16,553 nucleotides of DNA from Burkholderiaceae bacterium (GCA_947457745.1 CANGWT010000024.1:1-16553); one strand, 5' to 3'. Shown: positions 1-7,960, counted from the stretch's first letter. A program made the numbers and translations. The notes: generated by a model from the sequence alone, not told the origin.

Positions 1-50
1 AAATTGATAGATCATTTCAATAGCTTACCACCTGATAAACTCACTTATCT
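1..50. other. Window edge upstream of argS, no assigned gene
   Basis: Frame 1 on the plus strand stays open from base 1 to a TAA at 58-60, so an upstream gene could end there, overlapping the argS start by 10 bases. Frame 3 would end at a TAG at 21-23 and frame 2 at a TGA at 5-7. The 19 residues visible in frame 1 match no C-terminus I recognise, so none of the frames can be chosen. No clear Shine-Dalgarno or promoter for argS is visible here, which fits argS being read from an upstream transcript. Confidence 0.3.
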
Positions 51-1778
51 ATGTTGTTAACTAATAAAAATCGTTTAACTGAAATGCTGAGTTCGGCCCT
101 TCAGGGTCTTGCCCAGGAGCGTGGTTTGGCTGATGCCCCCGCACCGCGCCTAGAGCGCCCTAAGGCAGTAGACCATGGGGATGTCGCTTGTAATATTGCG
201 CTTCAGCTTTCCAAAGCTTGGAAGCTGAACCCTCGAGAATTAGCTCAAGCGCTGGTTGAGCGTTTAGAGCAGCAGCTTGGCTATAGCGACCTCATTGCCT
301 CCTGCGAAATTGCAGGACCTGGCTTTATTAATTTTCGTCTTAGCAATATCGCTAAAACTGCTGTGGTGCAAGAAGTCCTCACGTCAGGATCTCAGTTTGG
401 TCAGCTAGCACCAGTGTCAGCCCCAGTTGCTAGCGCCATGATTGAGTTTGTATCCGCTAATCCTACTGGGCCGCTGCATGTAGGTCATGGTCGACAAGCT
501 GCACTAGGCGATGCCTTGGCAAACTTATTAGCAACGCAGGGTATCAAGGTGCACCGTGAGTTTTACTACAACGATGCGGGAGTGCAGATTGCAAATTTAG
601 CACTCTCAGTACAGGCTCGTCTAAATGGACTCAAGCCTGGTGATGCCGCCTGGCCAGAGAGTGCCTATAACGGTGAATATATTGCAGAGATTGCGATTGC
701 CTTTAAAGCTTCGCCTGAATATAAAGATGATCTTGAAGCGATTCGTCAATTTGCCGTCGCATATTTACGCAATGAACAAGATATTGACTTAAAAACATTT
801 GGCGTGAAGTTTGATTGCTATTACCTGGAGTCTTCCTTATATACCGACGGTAGTGTTGCAAAGATTGTTGAAGAACTACAAAGTATTGGTAAGACTTATG
901 AGTCTGAGGGCGCACTTTGGCTCAAGACAACAGATGATGGCGATGATAAGGATCGCGTCATGCGTAAGTCTGATGGCAGCTTTACCTATTTTGTGCCTGA
1001 TGTCGCATATCACACCAGCAAATGGAATCGTGGCTTTGAAAAAGTAATTAACGTCCAAGGGAGTGATCACCATGGCACGATTGCCCGTGTTCGCTCTGGC
1101 TTGCAGGGTGTGGCACAGAAGCGTGGCTGGGATATTCCGAAAACTTACCCCGACTACGTATTGCACAAAATGGTGACAGTGATGCGCCATGGCGAAGAAG
1201 TCAAAATTTCTAAACGTGCCGGCTCCTATGTGACTGTGCGCGACTTGGTTGAGTGGTCCGGTGGTGTTACACCAGAGATGACTACTGATGAGCGTGAGCT
1301 GGCTCTACAGCGTGGAAGAGATGCCGTGCGTTTCTTCCTTATCTCCCGCAAAGCTGATACAGAGTTTGTTTTTGATATTGATTTGGCATTACAGCAAAAT
1401 GATGAGAACCCGGTGTTCTATGTGCAATATGCTCATGCGCGGATTTGTTCAATTCTGACCCAATGGGGTGGACAAGTATCCGATCTAAAAGACGCAGACC
1501 TCTCTTTATTACAAAGCAAAGCTTCGGATTATTTGTTGCGTCGCTTAGCTGAATATCCAGAAATGCTTACTGATGCAGCTGCAGATTTAGCGCCACATGC
1601 TTTAGCTTTTTACTTGCGTGATTTAGCGGGAGACTTTCATACCTTCTATAACGCGGATCGGGTCTTGGTGGATGATCCCGCATTGAAATTAGCACGCCTT
1701 GCATTGCTCTTAGCGACGCGCCAAGTGCTTGAAAATGGATTAAAAGTATTGGGTGTTTCAGCACCCGCTAAGATGTAA
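51..1778 (+). CDS. argS: Arginine--tRNA ligase
   Basis: Cytoplasmic class I aminoacyl-tRNA synthetase that charges tRNA-Arg with arginine using ATP. The 575-residue length is normal for the family. The N-terminal Add-1 domain (about residues 5-97) precedes the catalytic Rossmann fold with the HIGH signature as HVGH (143-146), in the context SANPTGPLHVGH. The second ATP-binding signature appears as KISKRAG (385-391), the relaxed KMSKS form common in bacterial ArgS. The C-terminal anticodon-binding DALR domain ends in the usual GLKVLGVSAPAKM. The ATG at 51 gives a normal N-terminus; an internal ATG at 84 is possible but would shorten Add-1. No strong ribosome binding site precedes 51. The SPOR gene follows after 50 bases, then dsbA, an order I associate with Burkholderiales. 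Identification is secure. Confidence 0.98.
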   Translation: MLLTNKNRLTEMLSSALQGLAQERGLADAPAPRLERPKAVDHGDVACNIALQLSKAWKLNPRELAQALVERLEQQLGYSDLIASCEIAGPGFINFRLSNIAKTAVVQEVLTSGSQFGQLAPVSAPVASAMIEFVSANPTGPLHVGHGRQAALGDALANLLATQGIKVHREFYYNDAGVQIANLALSVQARLNGLKPGDAAWPESAYNGEYIAEIAIAFKASPEYKDDLEAIRQFAVAYLRNEQDIDLKTFGVKFDCYYLESSLYTDGSVAKIVEELQSIGKTYESEGALWLKTTDDGDDKDRVMRKSDGSFTYFVPDVAYHTSKWNRGFEKVINVQGSDHHGTIARVRSGLQGVAQKRGWDIPKTYPDYVLHKMVTVMRHGEEVKISKRAGSYVTVRDLVEWSGGVTPEMTTDERELALQRGRDAVRFFLISRKADTEFVFDIDLALQQNDENPVFYVQYAHARICSILTQWGGQVSDLKDADLSLLQSKASDYLLRRLAEYPEMLTDAAADLAPHALAFYLRDLAGDFHTFYNADRVLVDDPALKLARLALLLATRQVLENGLKVLGVSAPAKM

Positions 1779-1828
1779 GCTGTACCAATTGCTAGGGCTT
1801 AAGAAGTAAAAAGAGGGATGGGGATACG

Positions 1829-2443
1829 ATGAAAAAAAATAATCAACACACCAGCTTTACGCCAAGGATCCAGTCTTCGAGCCCGGAGTATGGCGGCACT
1901 ATTCTTGGCTTCATCTTAGGGCTTGGTGTTGGCCTTGGCATTGCTTTTGTAATTGCTTTTTACCTTTCTAAAAACACACCGCAAGAGCGTCCTGGGATCA
2001 GAGCTCCTAATCTTCCTTTTACAATTAAGCCGGGAGCAGCACCGGTGGAGGGTGAAGTGATTGCTCCAGTAGAGGCTCTAGATTTGAATAAGCCACTACA
2101 AGGCAAGTCAGTTGCACCTGCAGCTAGTGCGCCAGATCCAATTGCTGATGTAGCTAATGGTAAGAAGCCGGTAGAGCTAGCCCCAGCACCTGCTGCAAAA
2201 TCAGATGCAATTTATTTCTTACAGGTAGGCGCTTTCAATAAGCGTGCTGATGCAGATGCGCAGAAAGCGAGTTTAGCGATTCAAGGAATTCAATCTCAAT
2301 TAAGCGAGATTAATAGTGATGGCAATACGCTTTGGCGTGTGCGTGTTGGCCCATACAACAGTGTTGAAGAAAGCAATCCCGTGCGTGATAAGCTTAATGG
2401 CATGGGCATTAAACCGAGTGTTATTAAATCTAGTAAATCATGA
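1829..2443 (+). CDS. SPOR-domain inner-membrane protein (FtsN-like)
   Basis: A 204-residue bitopic membrane protein. A short basic cytoplasmic N-terminus is followed by one glycine-rich transmembrane helix (about residues 22-46), a Pro/Ala-rich periplasmic linker (about 50-124) and a C-terminal SPOR domain (about 126-200) containing YFLQVGAF and WRVRVGPY. SPOR domains bind septal peptidoglycan lacking stem peptides. This topology matches FtsN, which activates septal wall synthesis, but the protein is shorter than E. coli FtsN and the FtsN essential motif cannot be confirmed by eye, so the name is left open. A purine-rich GGGATGGGGA lies about 6-15 bases before the ATG. The stop overlaps the dsbA start (ATGA, 2440-2443), so the two genes are translationally coupled. 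Confidence 0.9.
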   Translation: MKKNNQHTSFTPRIQSSSPEYGGTILGFILGLGVGLGIAFVIAFYLSKNTPQERPGIRAPNLPFTIKPGAAPVEGEVIAPVEALDLNKPLQGKSVAPAASAPDPIADVANGKKPVELAPAPAAKSDAIYFLQVGAFNKRADADAQKASLAIQGIQSQLSEINSDGNTLWRVRVGPYNSVEESNPVRDKLNGMGIKPSVIKSSKS

Positions 2444-3102
2444 TTACATTATCTAAATCTAAAAGAGCCCTTTTATCTGCTACTTTTTTTGGCCTGGCAT
2501 TTTCTTTTTTAGGCCTTGCTGCTGCGCAAAGCCCTAAGATTGAAGAGGGGTTCGATTATCGTATTTTGCCTATCCCTCAGCCAGTTGAGGCTAAAGGGAA
2601 GGTTGAGGTTATCGAGTTCTTTTGGTATGGCTGCCCGCATTGTTATGACTTTGAACCAGAGCTCAATGCGTGGCTTAAGCGCCAAGCAAAGGATGTGACA
2701 TTCCGTAAAGTACCCGTTGCTTTCCGAGATGATTTCATGCCGCATAGCCAGCTGTTCTATGCCTTAGAGTCTATGGGCAAGGGTGAGGCAATGAATGACA
2801 AAGTCATGTATGCCATGCATAAAGAAAATAAGCGCCTCATGACAGAAAATGAGATCGCCGATTGGGTCGCTTCTCAGGGTATTGATCGCAATGCTTTCTT
2901 AGCTACCTATCGTTCATTTGCGGTTGTATCAAAAGCGCGTGCTGCTAGACAGATGGCTGATGCTTATCGTATTGATGGTGTGCCAACGATTGTGATGCAG
3001 GGTCGATACGTAACATCCCCATCTATTGCTGGAACCAAGGCAAAAGCGATTGCTGTAATGGATTACTTGGAGCAAAAAATTCGCAAGGATAAGTACAAGT
3101 AA
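2440..3102 (+). CDS. dsbA: Thiol:disulfide interchange protein DsbA
   Basis: Periplasmic oxidoreductase that introduces disulfide bonds into exported proteins and is reoxidised by DsbB. The 220-residue precursor starts with a basic, hydrophobic signal peptide (about 1-29) ending LAAAQ. The thioredoxin fold has the CPHC active site (C65-P66-H67-C68), the classic DsbA dipeptide, within EFFWYGCPHCYDFEP. The cis-proline loop is G180-V181-P182-T183. A helical insertion lies between these two, as expected for DsbA. It overlaps the SPOR gene by four bases, so both are probably made from the argS transcript. The downstream neighbour converges, with only nine bases between the stops. No dsbB is in the window. 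DsbL-type relatives share the fold, but DsbA is the better call. Confidence 0.96.
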   Translation: MITLSKSKRALLSATFFGLAFSFLGLAAAQSPKIEEGFDYRILPIPQPVEAKGKVEVIEFFWYGCPHCYDFEPELNAWLKRQAKDVTFRKVPVAFRDDFMPHSQLFYALESMGKGEAMNDKVMYAMHKENKRLMTENEIADWVASQGIDRNAFLATYRSFAVVSKARAARQMADAYRIDGVPTIVMQGRYVTSPSIAGTKAKAIAVMDYLEQKIRKDKYK

Positions 3103-3111
3103 ATCAGGATC

Positions 3112-3888
3112 TTAGATTTTGACGAAGCGGCGGATGATCCAGAAGTAAAGCGGGTAAGGCAGGATTCTGAGGAACTTTAAGAATCCTGAAAACCGCTTAG
3201 GGAAGTGAATATCAAATTCTCCAGCCTGAAGTCCAGCGAGGATTTCTTGAGCGGCTTTATCGGCGGTGATGAGCGCCGGCATCTCAAAATCATTCTGTGC
3301 GGTAGCTTCTGTTGCAACAAAGCCAGGTGAGATCATATGCACGCTCACGCCCTGCGGCAGTAAGTCGTAATACAGGGTTTCACAGAAATTAATAATCCCA
3401 GCTTTACTTGGCCCATACGCCAAAGCTTTAGGTAGTCCGCTGTATCCGGCTACACTACCAACGATAGCAATATGACCAGCATGCGCTCTAAGCATATCTG
3501 GCATAACAATGCTGACTGCCCGCATAGGACCGAGCAGATTGGCATCAATTGTTTTCTGCGCAATATCAAAATCAAAATTATCAGCACGTAAGGGGGTATA
3601 TATGCCCGAGACAAACAATAGTAGATCCAAGCCACCCCAAGCTTCTATGATGCTCTGGTAGGCAGAGTCGAGTTGCTCTTGACGGGTGACGTCAAGTGGA
3701 AGCACTAAGGCCTGTCCTGGCTTCGCAGATTGTGCGAGGGTATCTAGCCGTTCGGCACGACGGCTAGAGAGCGCGACTTTTGCGCCTGCCTTGATAAAAG
3801 CTTTTGTGCAGGCCTCACCGATACCACTGGAGGCCCCAATGACCCAAATTCGTTGATTTATAAAAGAATCTATTCCTTTTTGCTTCAT
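3112..3888 (-). CDS. Short-chain dehydrogenase/reductase with hydrophobic C-terminus
   Basis: NAD(P)-dependent oxidoreductase of the classical SDR family, 258 residues. The dinucleotide-binding motif is G18-A-S-S-G-I-G24. The usual NNAG stretch is replaced by VSG (93-95), and the structural Asn is in DANLLG (N117). The catalytic triad is S145, Y158 and K162 (YGPSK). The R43-R44 after beta-2 suggests NADP(H) preference. The last 30 residues are unusual for a soluble SDR: basic and hydrophobic (FPKRFSGFLKFL, then YPLYFWIIRRFVKI), suggesting peripheral membrane attachment and hence a lipid-linked substrate. The start codon overlaps the stop of the methyltransferase gene (ATGA), so it is the last gene of the minus-strand unit. 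The substrate is unknown; oxidation or reduction of a modified acyl chain is a guess from context. Confidence 0.9.
   Translation of the reverse strand: MKQKGIDSFINQRIWVIGASSGIGEACTKAFIKAGAKVALSSRRAERLDTLAQSAKPGQALVLPLDVTRQEQLDSAYQSIIEAWGGLDLLLFVSGIYTPLRADNFDFDIAQKTIDANLLGPMRAVSIVMPDMLRAHAGHIAIVGSVAGYSGLPKALAYGPSKAGIINFCETLYYDLLPQGVSVHMISPGFVATEATAQNDFEMPALITADKAAQEILAGLQAGEFDIHFPKRFSGFLKFLRILPYPLYFWIIRRFVKI
3160..3188. terminator. Inverted repeat near the dsbA/SDR convergent end
   Basis: A perfect 9-bp inverted repeat (CAGGATTCT at 3160-3168, AGAATCCTG at 3180-3188) with an 11-base loop lies inside the 3' end of the SDR gene, 58 bases past the dsbA stop. It could stop transcripts reading out of dsbA. 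No T-tract follows on either strand, and the segment is coding, so the repeat may be coincidental. Confidence 0.3.
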
Positions 3889-5180
3889 GGGCGCAGGGCA
3901 TCGCTTGAGTGAATAGCGTCTTGGTGTTTGAGGGTGTATTGCACGACATCAATATTCTTTTCGGAAAATCCAGCAGCGCAATACATGAGATAAAAATTCC
4001 AGAGCCGAATAAATGCCTCATCGAAACCGAGGCGATAGATTTCTTCAATCTTGTGATTAAAGCTGTCGCGCCATAGGCATAAGGTTTTGGCATAGTCAGC
4101 ACCAAAGGCAAACTCTGCCTCAAGCTCTAAACCGGCACTAGCTGCGGCAGCCTTAAATTTAGCTGGAGAGGGAAGCATGCCTCCTGGAAAAACATACTGC
4201 TGAATAAAGTCGGTGCTCTGGCGGTAGCGATCAAATAAATCATCTGCGATCACGATGGTTTGGATACAAGCCCGCCCACCCGCTTTGAGTCGTTGTGCAA
4301 TCGTTTGGAAATATTCAGTCCAATGGTTCTCACCAACTGCTTCAAACATTTCAACAGAGGCAATACCGTCAAATTGCTCTTTACAGTCCCGATAGTCTTG
4401 CAGCCGCACCTCAAATTGCTTTGCATTACTTACTTCTGTAGAGATCTTTTGAAGTCTAGAGTCTGCAAACGCTTTTTGTTCCGTCGACAATGTCAGGCCA
4501 GTGACGTGGTTGCCATTGCGTAAGGCTTCTTCCATGAAGCCGCCCCAACCACAGCCTATTTCTAAGATTTGATCACCCTCTTTAGCATGGATGGAGTCTA
4601 AGATACGTTTGATTTTTGCACGCTGGGCATCCATGAGTGATTGCTTGTCGCCCTCAGAGAACCAAGCACTCGAGTAGCTCATCGTTGGATCTAGCCAAAG
4701 CGTGTAAAAGGCATTGCCTAGATCATAGTGCGCATGAATATTTTTACGACTTCCGGATTTAGAGTTGTCTCTAAACCAATGTCTCAGACGATAGGCTACA
4801 GATCCAAACCAGCTGCCGTAGATTGCTTTTTCTAGGATAGTGCGATTTCGAATGGCTAGCTCTAGAACAGCTTTGAGATCGGGCGTGTTCCATTGGCCGC
4901 GGATATAGCTCTCGGCAAAGCCGATATCACCATGAGATAAAACTTGTTTAAATACAGACCAATCTAGAACTTGAATTTCTGCATGTAGTTGGTCTGAGCT
5001 GTTGCCAAACTCCCTTACTTCATTATTGGGAAGGGTGATTACTAGATGCCCGCTGCGTAATTGATCCAAAAGACCTAATAGGGCTAGTGTGCTTGCATGA
5101 CCTTGTTGAGGTTTGGATTTACGCCTTTCAGGGCGAGAAAAGGTGAGGCGAGATAGCAGTGTTTGGCCGGGGCGATTCAT
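3885..5180 (-). CDS. Cyclopropane-fatty-acyl-phospholipid synthase-type methyltransferase
   Basis: SAM-dependent enzyme of the CFA synthase family (431 residues), which transfers a methylene or methyl group from SAM to the double bond of an unsaturated acyl chain in membrane phospholipid. Residues about 30-125 form the N-terminal lipid-interacting domain. The catalytic domain begins with HYDLGN (151-156), followed by the SAM-binding LEIGCGWGG (206-214), GLTLSTEQ (228-235), EMFEAVG (277-283) and QQYVFPGG (327-334). C401 in FYLMYCAAGF corresponds to the conserved active-site cysteine of E. coli Cfa. The family also includes methylases that make branched or furan fatty-acid precursors, so cyclopropanation itself is not proven. 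It overlaps DUF1365 upstream and the SDR downstream by four bases each, fixing it in the operon. A basic N-terminal tail precedes the fold. Confidence 0.92.
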   Translation of the reverse strand: MNRPGQTLLSRLTFSRPERRKSKPQQGHASTLALLGLLDQLRSGHLVITLPNNEVREFGNSSDQLHAEIQVLDWSVFKQVLSHGDIGFAESYIRGQWNTPDLKAVLELAIRNRTILEKAIYGSWFGSVAYRLRHWFRDNSKSGSRKNIHAHYDLGNAFYTLWLDPTMSYSSAWFSEGDKQSLMDAQRAKIKRILDSIHAKEGDQILEIGCGWGGFMEEALRNGNHVTGLTLSTEQKAFADSRLQKISTEVSNAKQFEVRLQDYRDCKEQFDGIASVEMFEAVGENHWTEYFQTIAQRLKAGGRACIQTIVIADDLFDRYRQSTDFIQQYVFPGGMLPSPAKFKAAAASAGLELEAEFAFGADYAKTLCLWRDSFNHKIEEIYRLGFDEAFIRLWNFYLMYCAAGFSEKNIDVVQYTLKHQDAIHSSDALRP

Positions 5181-5962
5181 CGAGTAACTTCAAGTTCTGG
5201 TGGTTTAGGTTTTGAGTGAAAGGGTACACCTTTTAGCCATAATTTCAATGCCTGCCAGTGAATTCGACCAATAACACCCAGACTCATGAGGGGGTAGCGC
5301 AGAAAGGCAAGAAGGAGGGCACTTTTAGTCAATGGTTGAGTAAGGCCGCTGATACTGGTGTTGATTAATGGAGCGCCGTCCTCGTGCAGTTCAATCCGAC
5401 ACACAATATTTCGCTTTGAATTGCTATCTTGGGGAAATAAAAAGCGGAAGTGGTACTCCCCTCGGACGTCACAAAAGGGCGAGACATGGAATACCTTGTT
5501 GCTAACAAGCGTCTCTCCGGATTGCAAGGCTTTACCGGAGTCATGATGTAGTAGATAGCAGTGTCGTTCGCCAAAGGTATTATTTACTTCAGCTAGCACC
5601 GCTTGAACTTGACCATTGGTTTGGGTGCAGATCCAAAAGCTGACCGGATTAAAGACATAGCCAAGGACTCGCGGAAAAGTGTGCAGCCAAATCTCACCAT
5701 CATCATGATGAACGTGATTTTCTTTAAGAATCGATTCGATCCAGGAGAGGCTGTTCTCACCACCTAATCCATGGTCTTGGTCAAAAAAGGAAAAAAGTCC
5801 AAATTGTTTATCTTTCAGACCATGCCGACTGAGTAACGTTGGATCATTCCTGCGCGCACGCATCGGAATAGATAAAGTAAACACACCGTAGCCAAATGCA
5901 TTGATAGCGGGACGAAAGCGCCGATGCTTTACCGCTCCAAAATTAATCGTTGGCAAATTCAT
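5177..5962 (-). CDS. DUF1365 family protein
   Basis: A 261-residue protein of the DUF1365 family, whose biochemical activity I do not know. Conserved-looking stretches are GAVKHRRFRP (9-18), PRVLGYVFNPVSFW (97-110), EVNNTFGERHCYLL (125-138), KVFHVSPF (156-163) and a C-terminal RIHWQALKLWLKGVPF. There is no signal peptide; the region around LLLAFLRYPLMSLGVIG is hydrophobic and could touch the membrane. Members typically sit between an FAD amine-oxidase-like gene and a cyclopropane synthase gene, exactly as here. The ATG directly abuts the stop of the FAD gene (TAAATG), and the stop overlaps the methyltransferase start (ATGA). The context argues for a role in acyl-chain modification alongside those enzymes. 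That role is inference. Confidence 0.9.
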   Translation of the reverse strand: MNLPTINFGAVKHRRFRPAINAFGYGVFTLSIPMRARRNDPTLLSRHGLKDKQFGLFSFFDQDHGLGGENSLSWIESILKENHVHHDDGEIWLHTFPRVLGYVFNPVSFWICTQTNGQVQAVLAEVNNTFGERHCYLLHHDSGKALQSGETLVSNKVFHVSPFCDVRGEYHFRFLFPQDSNSKRNIVCRIELHEDGAPLINTSISGLTQPLTKSALLLAFLRYPLMSLGVIGRIHWQALKLWLKGVPFHSKPKPPELEVTR

Positions 5963-7351
5963 TTACTGAGAATCTTTAATGGAGCTTGATTTAACGCGAT
6001 GAGAAATACTCTCCATGAGATCCATTGCCACCAATTCTCCAGAGCGCAAACCGTCTTCATGAAAACCAAACCCTGTCCATGCTCCGCAATACCAGATAGA
6101 AGAGTTGCCCTGAATTAAAGGCAGCTCCTTTTGTGCCTGCACGGCGCGCATATCAAAGACGGGATGCGAGTAATGGATTTCTTCATGCACCAATTTTGGA
6201 TTGGGATCCGTCAGTGGGTTTAGACTCACAATAATTTGTGTGCCCTCGAATGCTTTGGGTAGGGGTTGTAGGCGGTTGATTAAATAATTCACGCTCACGT
6301 GCTGTTGCGCAGTCGGTGTTGCGCCAGATTTTGCGGTGTAGTTCCAAGCAGCCCAGCAACGTTCAGTAGCTGGCAAGAAATTAATATCTGTATGCAAAAT
6401 TGCGCGATTCTTCTGGTAAGGAACCGATGCCAAAATATTGCGTGCGTCTTGCTCAATGCCATGCACCAACTCTAAAGTCTGATCGCTATGACATGCCATT
6501 ACCACTTCATCAAACTGGTGTAACCCAGAGGATGTCATCACTTCGACTGGAGAACCTTCCGTTTTTCTCGCATTGACTCGAGAAACGGATTCACGTACAA
6601 ATTGGACTTGATGTTTCTCCAAAGCCGCCACTAAAAGTTTGACATATTCTCTGGAGCCGCCTTTCACAGTAAGCCATTGTGGGCGATTTTGGATTTGCAG
6701 GAGACCATGGTTGTGACAGAAGCGAACCATAGTCTGAATCGGAAACTCTAGCATCTGCTCAACAGAGCATGACCAAATAGCACCAATCATTGGCAAGAAA
6801 TAATTTTCTTTAAAGCTAGTGCTAAAACGATTGCGATCTAAAAAGTCTTTAATGCGCTCATCTGGCTCTGAGTATTCAAGTTTGGCAGTGATTTGTTCTT
6901 CTGCCAGTTGAGTAGCGAGACGATTGAAGCGCAAGATGTCGTAAGCCATTCTCCAGAATGACAGCGAGAACAAATTAGATCTTTGACCAAAGAAGGAGTT
7001 GAGATCGTTACCAGCCCATTCAATTTTTTTACTGCGCCTTGTTTTTCCTCCCGCATCAATAGATACTGAAAAAGACATTTCTGATGGCGCAATCGGCACT
7101 TGAATTTCTTCAAATAGACGAACTAAGCGAGGATAAGTTTTGCGGTTAAATACTAAAAATCCAGTATCAACTCCATGGGTCGCCGGGCCGTGAGGAGTTT
7201 CTAGTGTGAGATCGACAGTATTACTATGGCCACCAATATGGTTGCCACCTTCAAATAAGGTGATCTCTAAATCTGGGTGCTGTCTTAATGCGTATGCACA
7301 TCCTAAGCCAGATATACCGGCGCCAATAATGGCAACTTTTTTCTTACCCAC
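5963..7351 (-). CDS. FAD-dependent amine oxidase-like protein
   Basis: A 462-residue flavoprotein of the NAD(P)/FAD-binding amine oxidase superfamily. The N-terminal Rossmann motif is GAGISG (10-15), followed by an acidic residue ending beta-2 (E34) and the GG motif IGGHSNTVDL (39-48). The C-terminus carries the FAD-binding WYCGAWTGFGFHEDG and the helix RSGELVAMDLME. The best start is a GTG at 7351-7349, which shares its G with the TAG stop of the upstream peroxidase gene (TAGTG). GGAG lies about 10 bases upstream, and only nine residues precede the GAGISG motif, so no upstream start is needed. Partnered with DUF1365 and a CFA-type methyltransferase, it probably acts on acyl chains, for example as a desaturase or oxidase, rather than on amines. 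The substrate is unproven. Confidence 0.9.
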   Translation of the reverse strand: MGKKKVAIIGAGISGLGCAYALRQHPDLEITLFEGGNHIGGHSNTVDLTLETPHGPATHGVDTGFLVFNRKTYPRLVRLFEEIQVPIAPSEMSFSVSIDAGGKTRRSKKIEWAGNDLNSFFGQRSNLFSLSFWRMAYDILRFNRLATQLAEEQITAKLEYSEPDERIKDFLDRNRFSTSFKENYFLPMIGAIWSCSVEQMLEFPIQTMVRFCHNHGLLQIQNRPQWLTVKGGSREYVKLLVAALEKHQVQFVRESVSRVNARKTEGSPVEVMTSSGLHQFDEVVMACHSDQTLELVHGIEQDARNILASVPYQKNRAILHTDINFLPATERCWAAWNYTAKSGATPTAQQHVSVNYLINRLQPLPKAFEGTQIIVSLNPLTDPNPKLVHEEIHYSHPVFDMRAVQAQKELPLIQGNSSIWYCGAWTGFGFHEDGLRSGELVAMDLMESISHRVKSSSIKDSQ

Positions 7352-7926
7352 TAAATTTTTTCTCCAAGAAGTTTCTCTATCTCGCCAGTAATACTGGTGC
7401 TTGCTGGTTTTGTCATGCTGCCAAACGAATCAACTACATTACCGTTCCGATCAATGAGGTACTTATAAAAATTCCACTTCGGTGTTGTCCCAGTTTTAGT
7501 AATGAGCATTTTAAATAGTGGGTTTGGATTACTTCCGCTAACTGAGCTCTTGGCGAACATGGGGAATTTCACGTCATAAGTATTTTTACAGAAGTCAGCG
7601 ATGTCTTTATTGCTACCCGGTTCTTGTTGGCCGAAATCGTTTGATGGAAACCCTAATACAACTAAGCCACGGTCTTTATATTTTGCATACAACTTCTCAA
7701 GACCCTCGTATTGGCTCGTGAAGCCACAAAAACTGGCTGTATTCACAACCAGAATGACTTTGCCTTGGTATTGGCAAAGACTTTGAGGCGCCTCATCCTG
7801 CAATCTTGGAAAGGTGTGGGATAAAAGGGGGCTGCAGCTGCCAGCGGAGGGAACTGCCTTTGCAAACGGCATTGCTGTAAGCAAGAAAAGTAGTGCGAGT
7901 AAGTAGCGCGGCATATAGCGAATCAT
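7351..7926 (-). CDS. Exported glutathione peroxidase family protein (2-Cys type)
   Basis: Peroxidase of the GPx family, 191 residues including a signal peptide (about 1-24, cleavage near AKA), so it should act in the periplasm. The peroxidatic cysteine is C67 in NTASFCGFTSQ (no selenocysteine codon). Other tetrad members are Q100 in FPSNDFGQQEPG and W151-N152 in PKWNFYKYL. C113 lies 46 residues after C67, the same spacing as the resolving cysteine of yeast Gpx3, which suggests a thioredoxin-like reductant rather than glutathione. Such enzymes reduce lipid hydroperoxides. The ATG is supported by AAAGG six bases upstream. It is the first gene of the five-gene unit; its stop is fused to the GTG of the FAD gene, linking peroxide removal to lipid modification. 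Confidence 0.93.
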   Translation of the reverse strand: MIRYMPRYLLALLFLLTAMPFAKAVPSAGSCSPLLSHTFPRLQDEAPQSLCQYQGKVILVVNTASFCGFTSQYEGLEKLYAKYKDRGLVVLGFPSNDFGQQEPGSNKDIADFCKNTYDVKFPMFAKSSVSGSNPNPLFKMLITKTGTTPKWNFYKYLIDRNGNVVDSFGSMTKPASTSITGEIEKLLGEKI

Positions 7927-7935
7927 CTTGAGCCT

Positions 7936-7960
7936 TTGGGGCGGTACGGGGATGCCCCAA
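7936..7960 (-). promoter_or_regulatory. Alternative-hairpin leader of the peroxidase gene
   Basis: On the minus strand, TTGGGGC (7960-7954) can pair with GCCCCAA (7942-7936) across 11 bases. The same GGGG (7958-7955) can instead pair with the nearer CCCC (7951-7948) across a three-base CAT loop. The long form runs into the AAAGG ribosome binding site (7937-7933); the short form frees it. The base pairing is seen in the sequence; a switching role is inference. No convincing sigma-70 promoter was identified further upstream. Confidence 0.35.

Noticed and set aside
1776..1803. Hairpin TAAGC...GCTTA between argS and the SPOR gene as terminator
   Set aside because: Only 5 bp with a 17-base or longer loop and no T-tract; the genes are more likely co-transcribed.
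3101..3119. AAATC/GATTT inverted repeat between the dsbA and SDR stops
   Set aside because: Only five base pairs in an AT-rich stretch; expected by chance.
3815..4123. Open frame of 102 codons antisense-frame to the methyltransferase/SDR junction
   Set aside because: It lies in another frame over two well-supported genes, has no recognisable domain or ribosome binding site, and is a shadow frame.
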